From NCBI RefSeq assembly GCF_028769735.1, contig NC_088175.1, positions 6,696,001 through 6,760,000 of the forward strand: a stretch of DNA of 64,000 nucleotides. Reading direction: 5' to 3'. The notes beneath the pieces are model-generated. The model ran no database searches, was not told the origin of the DNA, and saw nothing but the letters and a program-made list of their open reading frames with translations. Below are positions 48,663-62,919 of this stretch, piece after piece. How positions within the stretch are numbered: the first letter of the stretch is position 1; the number at the start of each line of letters is the position of its first letter. The translations under genes were made by a program, and so were the position numbers. The stretch comes from Zonotrichia leucophrys gambelii. Lineage: Eukaryota; Chordata; Aves; Passeriformes; Passerellidae.

Positions 48663-50892
48663 AATACGTTTAAGTAGGTCTGTGGAGAATGTCAATGCAC
48701 CGTCAACCCCTGAAAACTTTGATCTATGTAGAATGACTGCATGTCACGGCAAATGTTACTGTCTCGTCTCAGGTTTGTCCTGAGTCTTCCAGCAGTCAGT
48801 GCCTTTTCTGCCAGACAGAACTGGCAGGACTTGCAGCCTGCAAAGCTGCTGTGGTTCAGACTTAGTTCAGTTGCAGACTTTCTATATTTGCACTTTCCTT
48901 TTATAGCTCAGAACTAAAAATATCTTACATTTCTATGTCAAGTACAGCACTCAAATCCCTGTAATGCAGCTTTGCAGTTAAATTACCGTGTCTGGATTAA
49001 CTGTAAACTATTAATTTAAGTTGAAGTGCAGCAGAACTTGTTACTGTGAGAAATAAATCTACCTTTTTATTATCTTGCTTTCCACTGTCATCTATTGCCT
49101 TCACAGATGATAGGTGCACCATTAAAATATTTTCCAGTTGTCATCTGTATTTCCCCAAATACCTGATCTAGCAGGCCTTTTTCACAGCTCTGCTTCTCTT
49201 TAATATTTCTGCAATTTTATTTACCACTGGTGCAATGGGCTGTTGCACGTTCACCTTGGGCCTACAGCTCTTCAAATAAATTCTTTTTATTCAGTGATGC
49301 ATTTCTACCTCTCTCCATTAAAATACATTAAAAGTTAACTGACAGCCATGTCACTGTTTTATATTAATGCTTTACCTCACAAAATATTAAAAGAGAACTC
49401 AGGGAAAAAAAAAAAAACAAACCCAAGTGCTCAAAGAACTATAGCTTTTGTGCACTTCTGACATAAAAGCCTGAAATTATCTATTGCTGGGTTTTATTTA
49501 TTTGTGAAAAAGTGTGATTTAAGAATTATGACAAATACTGCAAGTAGGAAGTCTAATGATACATGTGCTGTTATTATCAATGTATTATGCATTATAGCCA
49601 CTGTGGAACTACTCATTACTGGGATGTGAAGTCAAAGGCAAAGCAGTAGGGCTTGAGAACCTAATCTTGCAAACACTCAGTGTGAGGGAGTGTGCTTCCT
49701 GATGTGTCAGGCAATGAAACAAACAGGCAGGAGAGTACCCACTTGTGCTTGGAGTCACCACTTGTCCTCATTCTTGGGATGTATTCCCAAACTGGATGAG
49801 ATGTGTGTGACAGGTACTGCTTGGAGGTGAGAGGGGGTATCTCTGGAATTGATTCCCAGGACAAAAATGGTGATGTTTCTCTGGAATCTCATCACTCCTC
49901 AGCTGGTCAGCCTGGCAGCCAAGTAAACTTCCAGTGCCCAGTAAAGGAAGTACAATGTGCTTCAGTCAAGTACCCAGTCTTAGCAGCAAGGACCAAAGGA
50001 CACCCCCAAAAGAAGGCATTGCAAAGTCCTCACAGAGCCTGAGTCTCAGCTTATGATGCTAAATAATTGTAACAGCTGATTTCTCAGTTTGAGTCTTGCA
50101 TAATCACAGCAGGTTGGAAGGAAATAATTAGACTGGGTTTTTTTTCAAAGTTCTATAAAGTGCCATCACTCTGATAAGAAATACTGTAATGTTGCCATCC
50201 TTACGGACAGTGTCAACTTCACACTCTCGCCAAAGTTCCCCAAAGGACTGGTGAATTTAGAAGAACAGCTGTAACAGTCTTTTACGCATATTTGATTTAA
50301 TATGACATGATGCCTTCTTTTGAAAAATGTATGGAGCTATACTATGGCAATAAAACACTTTTGCAGTGCATACAAAACAGACTAACAACTCTTTAGAGAG
50401 TTGTTTCAAAGGAAATCACCTTACAAGAATCTGTATTAAGAGTATTAAGCCTTTTCATTGGTGGTTGCAAGGAAAACCTTTCATGATTAATTCATGGTTA
50501 ATGCAAATATTCATAGTGTGATAAACAATTATTCTCAGGACAGAGTGATCTCACTTCTAACTTATTGAAAGAACATTAAAATAGTCAATGATAAATTTAT
50601 ATATCCAGGTGTAGGAAACGAAGATCATACTAGGAGACCATAAAACAGTGGCTACTGGGGATTGAGGAGTTCTATTTAGCTGAAAAGAATCTAACATAAC
50701 CTTGGACATGAAACTTAAGTGGGATGGAACTTTAAAGAGGTATATTCACCTCCGTGCACAGAGTAAAGCAAGATCAGCCTTAGAAAGACTGAAAAACTTC
50801 TAGGCTTTTGAAGAAAGACACAATTATCCCGTGACTGAAGAAATTCACGTGTGTGGAAATGGATTCAAATAATATATGCTCCATGGCTATTC
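48663..50892. other. Non-coding, nothing recognised
   Basis: AT-rich DNA with short frames only. An A13 run lies at about 49405. Confidence 0.5.
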
Positions 50893-50995
50893 CAGACCAG
50901 AGGCAAGGCTGACTGGTGTGTAATTCTCCAATTTTTCCTTCTCAGAGGCTTTTTAAAGTCATAAAAGATTACATATGCCACATTTGGTAGGTCCC
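50893..50995 (-). mobile_element. Possible internal CR1 fragment
   Basis: The + strand wording ccagaggcaaggctgactgg, tgtaattctcc and ttccttctcag, then acatatgccacatttgg, follows the order of an internal CR1 ORF2 segment in reverse complement. The match is eroded and has no 3' tail, so this would be an old remnant. Confidence 0.4.
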
Positions 50996-53900
50996 AGGGA
51001 AATGTGTACCAGCTGAATGAAGTCAGGAATGACTAAAAGAGAAGTAAAATTTTTGTCATTCAAAACAACCTAGGAAAAAGAAACTTTAAGGCTAAATGTT
51101 CAAAGACGTTAATAAAAGTTAAAGGCTAAATATAAAGGGGACTGCTGAGTCATACTTTAGCAATAATGTAGGAAAAGGAGATGAAAAGTGAAGGGAAAAC
51201 CCTTAAAGATGCATAAACTTATTCAGAAAAATCAGTAGACAAAAGATTTCAAGGAGAACTAACAGACCTGGAAGAAGATAGAGCACAAGGCAAAGTTCAA
51301 CACTGACAATCCAAGTGTGCAAATTGACAAGAAGTTTAAATTTATTGTGGAGGAAAAGACAGGAACAAAAAAACCCTCATGGAAAACCCAGTAGTAAGAT
51401 CTGCTCAACACTGATGTAGTTAAAACACTACACAGGCAGGAAAAAATTTAATTTTTCAGACCATATAACTATGGTCTAGAAAATAATTCTGTTCATCACC
51501 TTGCCAACAACAATCACAAAGAAAGCTTGTAGGAAAGATGAACTAAAAGTTAAAAGACTCCTTTAGGAAGAGACAGCAAAAGGAGCACATTATCTTTAAG
51601 AGAAACATATACGGAACCATGGTTAGAAAAATGATTGTCAGGTGCTCCATTTTCTGCTTTCATAATGCAAGAATGAAAGACTTAAATGACACAGAAAGGC
51701 AATAAGATCAAAACTGATCAAAAGTGATTTTTAAATAGAGTAAGTTGCATGTGGAGCTTATTGTCACAAAACAACCTGAAGGCCTGAAAAGATCAATAGG
51801 AATCAGAGTGAAGTCAGACATTCATCTGAAAGTATATAAATCCCCAGGCAGCAAGGCATAATCCAAATTCTATCTGGCAGGAATTTGAAAGTTAGTTCCT
51901 ACTTATGAGTTCTTCCCCAATCACTCGCTATGTCACTTCATGCATTTTCTTGTGAAACATTAGAGGTAGGACTTTTAGTTTAGATGCTACAATACCGGGA
52001 ACATTGAATTCCAAAGTGCAACTCTGGAGATCATTGATGTGGAAAACTAGGAAGGAAGGGAGTGTTTAGGTCATCACCAAGCTAAATTCAACTGTATACA
52101 GTGGTAGAAAAATATGGAAGGATATAAATCCACGCCACATGTTTTTGCAGAGTTATTCTGACTTTCATAAGGATATATGCAATGTTTGCAGAACAAGAGA
52201 AATTCTATTGGCCGAGTGATACCAATACCTGGGGAAAGAAAGCAACAACTATGAAGACTCTTTGTGTTTAAACCTCTGTTTCTCCAAAATAAAGTTTCAA
52301 TGATGTCATGGCTTTTCTCTTTGCTTTTCAGAAATGTACCAACTGGTGTAATAAAAAATATGAAGGCTCCCTATAAAACTTGACTGGCTCATTTCATGTG
52401 TGTCAGTTATTGCTCTAAAGAGGAAAAAAAGCAGCTTTTCTTTTTGAAATAATGACCTGGCAGCACAAAATATTTCTTTCAGAGGGTTCATTTGGCTTTG
52501 TAGTCATGGCCAGGATGCTAGACTGGCCTCACTGCAGCCCTAAAGAGGAGATGATCCCAGCAGCCCTTTCCTAGTGATGTCTGAAGTACAGGCTTACAGG
52601 CAAATCCCTGCCATTCCCTTTGGTCTAAGAGAGAGAAGCATGATGTCATCTTCTCACTGATAAATACTAATACCAAACTAGAAGTTAAAGAGAATTCTCT
52701 ATGCTAGAGGAATATGCCTGTTGGAGGGAATTCTGGAAACAGTTGCATCAAACAGCAAAAATCACACAGGAGATCAACAGAAGCAGAATTTCAGTCTGTA
52801 AATTTAGATCCTTTCCCAGTTGTAAAGGATATCATAGGAAAGACTTTCTTTGGTTGGCCCTGACATTTTCCTACAGTGTTTGTGAAAAAGTCTCTTGGTA
52901 AGTTTACTTCAAAAATGTCACAATATTATATACCAAAATTTTTTCTGCTAAGCCTTACTTTTTTCATTTGCTTCTAGATTTTCTAGATATGTTCTTTTTA
53001 ACTCTTCTCTAATTTAGATAATTATCTCACTCCCTTTTATTTTATGCTTTATATAATTTTTTTGCTTTAATGGATTCTGTATTCTGCCACACTGGGGATA
53101 ATCCTTTCTCTGGTTCCCTTACTTGAGTTCCTCATGTTTTCACTGTTTGAAGGACAAATGTACAGCTGTATGAGATGACAATTCTCTATTCTGAAGTTCT
53201 CCCTGTGACTTTTTTCTGTTTTGTCCACCCAGAAATCTATTTGCCTCTACATATCTTGTAGGTGTTTATATGCTTTACTCTTTATCGATCTGCCTATCCC
53301 TGATTAATGTCTCAGGCAGATTCTCAGCCCTAAAATTCCTCTACTTCACGACAAAGCATTTGGCAGATGCATAGCCTCCCTTTGTTTATTTCTGGACAAG
53401 GGCTATTATTTTACAGCTTTATATTCACAATGGTATTGTAACACCAAAGACCACTACCAATATAAATGTGCCTTCAGTTTAATTTATACCTAATTTAATG
53501 CTCCATTTCCTTACCATAGTAAGGCACTAGTGTTTTAAAGATATGATTCTGCCTGTGGGGCTTTTTTAACTGAGTCCATCTCCTTTTGCTTCTGAAGATT
53601 TCACAGTCCTTGGCTCTTTTTCTCTCCCTGTTATATTGTGAAACTTTGTTTACAATCTTTGTTTTACTTGTATCAATGCAGAAACACTAAGGCACAAATC
53701 CATCTCCTGGATAGTCCCATTGTCACTCAAAGAATGAAGTGAAAAGCAAGATTTGTGAAACTAGATGAAGTCTTGAACCACAGCAACGTCTTCCCTCTTT
53801 GAAACAAAAAAATCAATTTAAATGCAAAATAAAACCTTTGACAGATACAAAATATATTTCAGTTTCTAGAGCTTACCTAGTTGAATCTTTATTAGTTGTA

Positions 53901-56531
53901 TTATCCTTGTCTTTTTCATGTAATCAGTGCAGTAATAATACAGCTTTCCTAACTGAAATAAAATTATGATTGTAATCGTCACTGTATGATTGTGACATAA
54001 ATATACAGGAAGAAACAATGATATTTGTGGTGGTGGTAAAATGTAAATTGTAGGATAGATGGACACTTACACCCTAAACCTCCACATGTGAGTGCAATTA
54101 TTTATCTTTGTGGTAGTAGGGTTTGAGAAGCTTACTGGAAAGGAAATCTGAAGTAGATGAAGGAATTGAATCAAGGTTTCTAACAAGGTTTCTTTGCTGC
54201 TTGAATCACAATCTCCCTTTTTAGCTGACTTCTTAAAAGTCACTTTGTCTTCATTTAACCTTGACTGGGAAGCCAGCATGTGGTGACACTATTTATAAAG
54301 CACTATTCATTAACTTATTAGGGTCACATTTAGATGTTTGTTTCTCCAAGCCTGTGCAATATCCTTGAGTCTTTGCAAGACTGTTCTTGTTCATCCCATT
54401 TGTCTTTCTGATGCCCAAACCTGCCATTCTCCTATAGCAGTGATGGGAGTTCAAAATTTGCCCAGCCCCATTCTAAAGAAAACCCACCCTCAAAACAGCA
54501 GTTCTGCTTCCAGTGGAGCAAAATCCTCTATTTTTCCATTTGTATCTATCCAGAAGTATTTTTTAAATAATTAAGAGGGACACTGTGGCTGAAGTCACTT
54601 TGATGTGTCTCTGCTCAGTCTCTTCCACTGATGCTTAGTAAGGGAGAACCTTTCCTGGCCCATATTGAAAGCATTTCTTCTACAAACACTCAGTTTGGTG
54701 ACTTTCTGTTGACCCCCTGAGACAGAGAGCAGTTCTGTAACATCTCTGCTGGTTGGGAAAAGTGAGAACGTCTGCTCCCCAACTCTTTGTCAGGAATTCA
54801 TCAGAACACCATTAGCCTAGCAAAGCACTGGAAGACACAATGTCAAAGGAATAATACTTCTCTTACAAATTTATTTAGTGCAACATGACAAGTTTGCAGG
54901 TGTATGCTGTCATTATTTGATACCTCTCCATTCTTCTTCTCTCTATAGACTTTTGATAGACTCTCCTTACATTTCAGCCCCTTTTTATAATCTCAACAGC
55001 AGCCACCTGGGATGAGAATAAGTGGCTGACTGACCTTGGTCAATAGCACTGCTTGACATATGGTCAGTGGCTCAGAAATAATATGGGGTCACAAAAGAGT
55101 ACAGTTTGCCTAATCTGTCTGCCTTATAACAAGAATTCAAACTTGGGGACAAGCTGTACTATGGTGCTAAACAGCAATGCAGGCATAAAGAAACAAATTC
55201 TTGTTGAGTAGAGAAAATGGTATTTCTTTACAGTCAGGAAACTCCATCATCATTCTTTGCTAGTTAAGGGGTAGGATAAAAATAGAGGAAGAGTAGGATA
55301 AAAATAGCAATACATTGTCTAACTATTTTAGGCCTGTTTACAAACTTAATTTTTTGCTTATAATCTCACTTATAAATAAATAAAACTTGTAAAAAGCTTT
55401 CCTTTGGGACCATTGCAATAATCATCTGAGTGTCTGTATCCATAGAGAGCACACACCGGTGAACTCACAGAAAGAAATTTCCTTGCCCTTGCAATAACTT
55501 CTAAAAAAATTCTGAATATCAGAGCTCCATACAAGGGTACAATCAGATATGTGCAATATTTCTTAGCAGTATAAGAGATCTGGAAGATCTAGAAATACCT
55601 GCTTACAACTCCTCAAAAGAAGGCCATAGTCCTCAGTTACAGAGAACTTCATTACCTAGAGAATCCCCCTCCACTTGGCTGCAGCTTTGCTCACTGATTG
55701 CATGCATAGAAATTAGTGGCAGCTCTTTTCAGTATGCTACAAATAGAAATGCTTTCAACAGAAGGAAAGTTCCCTTCTTCTTGCACTCAAGAGCTCAGGC
55801 AGGGCTGCTCTGGAGGAGACAGACACGACACTGCCTCTCAAATGCTTCACTTCTGTTCTGTCACCTCTTTTTTCTCCCTAAAATAAGCCAAGCAGTTATT
55901 GTGACCACAACTGGTCACTTATTCTTTGCCTGTAAGAGGAATAAGGGAAAGCCTTTTTTATCTTTGTGAAGCCTCTATAATGAACATAATAAAGATGAAA
56001 CTAATGAGATTCTTTGGTATTTAAACAATAATCAGTAGAAATGGATGAGAAATGCTGTACATTGTCTAACTATCCTCACTGCCCTACACAGACTTAGCAT
56101 GCATGTGTTCTTTATAGCTCAGCTCCATATGGGAAGATAAATTTTTGCTAATTCTGAGATTCCTGAGAAGCTATTTCATGCAGTTCTTTGTTTAATTCTT
56201 TTGTCTCTTCAGAAAGGCATGGTTGAGGGGGGACAAAAAACCATTTGTGAACTCTCCTCCTTATTTTTCAGAAATAGGAATTTCACTCCCTTACAATAAG
56301 TTCTGCCTGGCACCATGGTCCTTCCTGCTTCATTCATTAAAAATAGCAATGCAGCAGCATGAATAAATCCTTTGGGATTCTACATTAAATGCAGAGTCTT
56401 GCATCCTGGGCTGGCTTACATCTGTGTAGCCCTTTTGATGTCTGCTGGCACACCACTGCAGCTGTCCCTCATAGTAGGCATTTGAATTGATTAACATGCT
56501 TGCTCCTTTTTTATTTCTCTCCTGCTCCCAG
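50996..56531. other. Unannotated non-coding stretch
   Basis: The part from about 51000 to 52250 is strongly purine/A-rich on the + strand and looks like decayed repeat sequence, but I cannot assign a family. A direct repeat of ggtaggataaaaatag lies near 55270-55308. No convincing exon is seen. Confidence 0.4.
55270..55308. repeat. Short direct repeat, period 22
   Basis: The word gtaggataaaaatag occurs twice, 22 bases apart. Confidence 0.75.
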
Positions 56532-56567
56532 GGCCTCACCCTGAAAGATTTACTGCACTTTGGAGGG
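56532..56567 (+). CDS. Candidate 36-base microexon
   Basis: A long pyrimidine tract and acceptor (ttttatttctctcctgctcccag), the strongest in the window, precede 36 bases closed by a donor ggaggg|gtaagg (GT at 56568). The length is 12 codons exactly. Read in phase 0 it gives GLTLKDLLHFGG. Read in phase 1, as the candidate exon at 42841 would require, it gives PHPERFTALWR with a split codon at each end. Neither peptide is one I recognise. The splice signals are good, but there is no independent evidence of splicing. Confidence 0.33.
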
Positions 56568-59500
56568 GTAAGGCACTCTGTAGATGCTCTGAGGACAAGA
56601 TAATTGCTGAATCAAAATCTCCCATAAGGATGTGAGCTTTGAACTTTGCTTTCAGGATTTAAATTCTCTATTTCTCAGCATGTGCATAAAAAATTGACAG
56701 AGAATAATCTCCTAATAAGATGCCTGTAGATAACCAGGGGAAGAGAGAGGAGCAGTCCTTTAAAATATTGCTCACTGAAATTCAGACAGTAAATCTTCTG
56801 TCCAGCAAGTAATTAAACACATAAATAGTCACATGAAGTTCACTGGGACTACTCATATAAACAATTATTAGTATAAGCATTTGCACTACTGGGATTTAGT
56901 AATGCAGATCTAATTAAACAAGACAAAAATGGTTAGCAACCCAAACTGGGTTGAGTCACTGTCAGAACTGTTGCTGACTAGTGCATTGTTATTCTGGACT
57001 GAAGATATAAACCAAAATTCTTTCTTTCATTATGTGTGGATCCCAATGTTTTATTTTGCAATATCTAGTGGCATTAACATATTTTAAGAACTATCAAAGA
57101 GAAGATTTTTACAGGATCTGTGGTTGCTAGGAGACTGCTGTTTCATCCTGCAAATCTTCCACACTGCAAAGAGCAAACTGGCAATAATCAGGGTTTTCCT
57201 GCCAGACAGCACTCAAACAACTGAAGTTTATGTCTTATTGTTTAAAAATTGTGATTTAAACTAAAGTTTGTACAACAGGAAAATTTAAGAGTCCTAGGAT
57301 TTCTCCAAGTAGGTATTTATCTTGTATATATAATATGGCACCCTTAAATCCTTTTATAATCAATAGTACCTTGGGTGTCTGATATCTAGAATCTTGTTTT
57401 CAGAGTGGTGACAGGTTTTTGCCAGCATAGGAAGAGCTGAACTCATTTAAGCAAGTTCAGAGAGAGAGTTTGGCCATCCCCAGCCCCACCATTTCCATTG
57501 CCTTGCAGGCAGACAGTCTGCACCCTGAGCACCCTCAAACCACATCCTTTACCACCTGCACCTCTGGCACCTCCCTGGTTACAGCCACTGAAACAGGAGT
57601 GCATTGGTCTCCCTGGCACCCAAACATCTCAGAACATGTGCAGGCAGAGGAAGGGGTGCCACAGTGGAGTTTTTACATTGACTCCATCTCTTAATCTTAA
57701 CTAAATTAGAGGAAATATCCCATATCGGCTAAATCAGAGTCAGTTATTGTGGTCACTGAGAGGGTATGGTAAGAATCTTGGAAATCACTGAGGTCTATAA
57801 TCTGGTGATTTTTAAAATTCTGTATTCTTTATGACCCAGGAGCTCTGCTAGGCACAAGATCATGCTATTTTCAATGAAACAACACTTGTATTCAGATCTC
57901 TGTATCAGTTTTATGCTCTAGTGGATCACTGCCTTTAGCACGGTTTAAATAGGTATATGCTACAAAGGTATACACCTATGAAGAATAATGTCTATTTTCT
58001 CATTCATGACTTTTCAGTTATTCAGTGTAACATCACAATGTTAAACCCCAATCTATCAGTGATTTGAGCCAGCCTTTTTATGGATTTTAATCCTGATCCT
58101 ATTTAACGGCAAATGCCTTCATTTCCCCTCATGCACCAGGACTGAGCAATGTTCTGGTGTGATCCTTCACTGTCCTCATCTAGCACCTTGGCCAAACTCT
58201 TTTCTCCTTCAAAGGAGAGTACTAAGACAAGGAGTATATGAAAGAAAGTGCCCATGGGGACAAAAGGGGCAGGAGAGAGAACAAAGGGTAAAACATTAGC
58301 TGAAGTCACATTGTGGGTGACCGTCATTCCTTTCAGAAAAAAAACTATAGCTTCCCTCAGAATCTTCTGATAATCTTCTACTTACCCTCTAATGATTCAA
58401 ACTTGGATTGTAATTATATTTAAGCACTTTATAATTTCAATCTAAAACCTGACAGTTCTGTGCAATTACATGTCCTAAATGTGGGATTTGTCCCCCACTA
58501 TGGTAAGATTATATAGTAATAGTAGCAATGAACATGGCTGAATCATTGACAAATTCAACCTTAACTATCTTCTTGTGCTTGCCTTGACAACTAGTCTATT
58601 GAATTCCAACAGTATGAAAATCTAAAAATAGCACTGTGTGAAGAAAGACTGCAGGCAAAGCCACTAGATAATACAAGCTCAATGCTTCTGTGAAATGTGA
58701 CACGTGCAAAAGCCAGATGTAATTTTAACAATACAGCTTCCTTTTTGACAAAGGAATCTCCAGAGTCTGATTTAATGTCTCCACAGTAAAGCCTAGCAAT
58801 TCCACGTTTTGTGTAGGAGTAAGAACAGACTTCTTTAAACTCCCAGAAAAGAATCCCTGAGAAGAATACTAATGCACAGTGAAGTGAAAATAAAAAGACC
58901 TCTGATGACCCTGTAGCAATTAAGACACCATCCAAGTCCAGCATAAAAGTCACCTTATATTATACTTCAAATTATTACAGTGACACCAGTGGACTCAGCA
59001 ATGCTGACACACACCAGTAACAGTGGGGCTTTGCAGAAACAAAAATCACTACAGCTTAGGAAATATTTCCTAGACAATATTGGAGTGGGAACCTGCCTGG
59101 CTCATGCAGGAGTGCAGAGGGAAGCTGGAAAAAGGAGTTTTCTTACTTTCATACCCTGCCTAGAAAGTACTAAATAGACAGATGAAGTAGTTAGTAAATT
59201 AGTTAAAAACTTGGGAGAATAAAGTTCAAGTCTCTTCTGCCTTTTAACTGACACTGCCTGGCCTTGGGACTCCCTTAAGGAACTTGAGCTTTCTTTAAAA
59301 CAAGTACCTAACTATCAAGCCCTATCTTATCTAGCAGTTTAATTTGATGGTAATTAATATTCACCATCCTAAGGCTCTAAGTGGGTTATCCATATAAATA
59401 CATCCACCTATAATATAGATATATATTAGGAATATATGATGACTCCTCTTCATCTCTGGGCCTCCATGGGAATAGCAGAAGACACTACAATTTAACAGAG

Positions 59501-60369
59501 AAGGACTGAGAGATGCCTGTTTTACAGGTGCATAATTTGCATGTACCCTAACACAACTGAGGGCACAAATGTACAAGGCAGGTTTTGCACTGGCATAAAA
59601 AGAAAAGCAGCATCAACCAACAGCCCTTCTAGGAATATGATCTGTTTGCTTCCCCATATTTATATTTTCCTGGCACATAAGTCAAAGTTGTGACTAGAAC
59701 AAGTTCATTTCATTCAAGTAACATCCTAATTCCCTTCCAGTCTGCTCTGGCTGTGGGGAGACTATTTTTATCTTTTGGGAAGTTCCTCTTCCTTTGGTGA
59801 AGACTGGTTTGAAGGAGGAAGATCAAAGTTCTCCTTAGCATTATTCTCTGGCCTCATTCTTTTATTGCTTAAGTAAAGTTCTCTTAAACAATTACAGGCA
59901 AAAATCCAAATGATCCATCACAGGCTGGGGCTTTTTATTCCCTGGAATTACTGTTGTTCCAGAAATAGATGTAGCACCACTGGTATGACTTTGAAGCCCC
60001 ACTCCTGTTGGTTGGAAGTAGGATGAAAAATAAGGTGAATCAATAAACAGATACTGTTTTCCACCAGTGTTGTGACAGGAGAAGTGAAAGCTTTGAAGTT
60101 TGCCTTTCTTTTGAAGGAAATATCTGTGACACTGCCTGGGTATGTTGGTGCACCTTGTTTAGTTTACTCTTGCCTGTCCATAGACAAGTTCACAAGTGAC
60201 AAAAGTCACAAACACAAATGTCCTACTTTTAGGAGACCTGCTCAAGTCCCCAGTGTACAGGTCCCAGTGGTGCCTTGGGAACTGACTCATGTCAAAGGCA
60301 GTAAAGCAGAGAGAAAACTCTATTTGTTGTAAGAAAAATTTGCACTGATTTGTATTGGCCTTAGTTCAT
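56568..60369. other. Unannotated non-coding stretch
   Basis: The segment 57465-57690 is GC-richer and has two overlapping + frames of about 70 codons without motifs. The 120-codon minus frame at 58591-58953 is judged accidental. No element is recognised. Confidence 0.45.
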
Positions 60370-60790
60370 GGACTCAGAAGAGTCAGGAAAACCATAAAAG
60401 GTGTCTAGTCTGCCCTCCTGCCCCAAGAAAGGAAAGTTGTTGGCAAATCCTTCCAGTCTTTATGGAACGCGCCACAGCTATTATGGGAAATCTCCTCAGC
60501 ACATAACTATCTCTGTGATTAAAATAATACCTCTAACACTTTCTCTACATTTTTTGTCTTCACTTTGAATCCATGATTTCCTATTTAATCCACACTGAAA
60601 ATGAAAAGTGGTAGATTTCCATTCTCTACAGCCATCTTTACCCTGTTTGAATAACAAATATCTTTATTCATTGCAATCTTGGGTTTGCTATGCAGTTTTT
60701 TGGTTTCCTAGTACTCTGGTTGCTCTCCTCTGAACCTTTCCCTTAGGGGTGGTTCTGAACACGGTACAGAACTAAGGACAACAACAAAAC
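60370..60790 (-). mobile_element. Old, eroded CR1-like LINE fragment
   Basis: The + strand order tgtctagtctgccctcctgc, a central region with only loose similarity, then gttgctctcctctgaacctt and gttctgaacacggtacagaa, follows the reverse complement of an old CR1/L3-type 3' region. Much of the middle is diverged, so this is an ancient copy. Confidence 0.6.
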
Positions 60791-62919
60791 TTAAAGGTGA
60801 AGTTTTGTTTAACAGGTCCCCATATGATTACTTTTATCACCTAGACAGGTATGGATGCAGTTAGAGCACAAAATGCATGTTTTGTAACAAACAAAGTTCC
60901 TCAAGCGTAGGATGTATGAATTTTGCAGTTCTGCTCCCACTCCATCTCTCACTCCCACTTCCCATCTTCAACATTCATGAACATCCTCACTATGTAGGGA
61001 CATGTGTAGAGATACAAAGATGCAAACACAGAAGTTCATAGGAGCAGCTATGTCAGAATTCATGTGCCATCCATGGTGAGCCAAGCTTTGGTCCCACCCA
61101 GTACAAATCCACACCTACCCAGGCAGGACTCAGTGCACCAGGACATTGCAGTTACTCCTGACTGTCTCAGACACCACTTTTTATTATCTATTGACAAACA
61201 AGAGCTTTTAAAATGACAAATGCTGTAGCTAAGTGCTTTAATAGCACGTGTGTAATGGCAGTTACCACAGTCTGTGTTACAACAGCCACATACGTGTGCT
61301 GGCAACGTGCAGTTAGCAGTGTTATGTATTAGTTTAGGAGACATAGACCCCATTTAGTCAACTAGATTGCATTTTACTCTTTCTCAGTCTCACATAATGT
61401 ATTTACAGCTACACTGTCGCTGGTGGGGTCGCATTGGATGGGACTGAAGAGTACAGAGGATTGGAAGCAGTGTGGCTTCACCTCACTATTTTAATCTTTT
61501 GTAATGTTACTGCATCAGAGGATGATGAACAACTCTGAAGAAAACAGTTCATCAATGCATGGTCACAAGTGCTGCTGTGTGGCTGCACCATAAAGGAAAA
61601 AAAACCACTGCACAGATCTGTGCCTACTCACGTTGGTCAGGTCATGGAACATTTCCTTTTCATTTGAAGAGTTTGTACAGCTCCTAGCACTATGGATCCT
61701 CATCTCTGCTGATGACTACAAGGACTGTTTTCATAAAAACCAAGCATTTAATCGCAGTAGTTACATGCACAGATTCAAATAATCAGACTGAGCAAAAATG
61801 AATTATTTAAGTGGAGTCTGAACTATCATTTTAAGGTAGTAAGCCCACTGTTTTCAATGGTCTTTAGCTCAGGTTTCCCTGGATGATTTTCCCAGTGACA
61901 TGGAGAAGAGGTGTAGCTTCTCTTGGGACCATTTTTTGGGAGAAATGACAGCATTCATGCTACTTGGGGGTACTGGGTATGACAGAAATCAGCTTGACTC
62001 ATTGAAACAGCCATTTAAAAGCAGAACCTCCAGTGATATAAATCAGCAAGACTTCACTTCAGTGGAGCTCTGCTAATTTACCCCTGCTGGGAATGTGGTT
62101 TTGAGACTTTACAGAGTGAAAAAGAAACTAAGGAAGCAAAATAAAGATTCTAAAATATTAGGAAATAAAACAGCTTGAGAATGCTATGTTTTCCCAACTA
62201 TGCAAAAGAGAAGCCTTTAGGTTACAGTTTGAATTTAATATGTTGCTATTTGATACATGTTCACACATGCAGGATGTGTCATGGAGAATTTAAATGCCTG
62301 TTGTGAGAAAAATTCCCAATATTTCTTTTTATCTTATTTCTCTAATGGTTATTTCCCAGACTGTTTCAGCCAAAATTCAGTGAGATCAGAACTTGCTAAG
62401 GATTTTTAGAACACTAGTTCTGAAAAGGTCTTCAGCTACACAGACAGAAAAACAAAACAAAAAAGAAGGAAGGAAGACCTGTTGTATGTTGAAGGTCAGA
62501 CAGAAGTTCAGAATCACTTAGATCCTGTCCAGTTATTAAGGAGATACTCTCCTCATCTTTCAGTATGAATGATAGTGAGCAGGGAATATTTGGAGGATAT
62601 CTGAAGAAGGATGAGGAAGGTTTAACAGAAACCATCATAAGTAAGGCAAATTACTACTATTCCCTCTGCTGATGTCAGGAATCCTGCAGTAATCCCCAGT
62701 CCAAAATCTCACTCAATTGGCACTTGAATAGGCAAGCTCGGAAGCAAAACTCTTCTCTGTGTGCAATGGTACAAATACATCCTAAGTGGTGAAGAGAAAA
62801 TGTAACATGAAGCAAAATGAAGGCTTCATGGTCAAGCAACTTGAGCAATCAAGGATGAAGAGAGGTGGCATAAAGCATGACAATTTTTGCAAAAGTAACT
62901 TTTTGTTAAGAGAAGCAAT
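60791..62919. other. Non-coding, nothing recognised
   Basis: AT-rich DNA without exon signals or named repeats. The minus-strand frames at 61060-61353 and 62432-62638 have no recognisable motifs. Confidence 0.5.

Noticed and set aside
52821..52897. Exon candidate ending at a strong gtaagt donor
   Set aside because: Only one frame is open, the peptide is not protein-like, and no phase partner is apparent.
58452..58501. Splice-bounded segment with a CxxC-like peptide (CAITCPKCGICPP)
   Set aside because: Too short, with a weak acceptor. Cysteine spacing alone is not evidence of a zinc-binding protein.
58591..58953. 120-codon minus frame starting with a DLDGVL-like motif resembling HAD hydrolases
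   Set aside because: Only those few residues match. The remainder lacks the other HAD motifs and there is no splice or start context.
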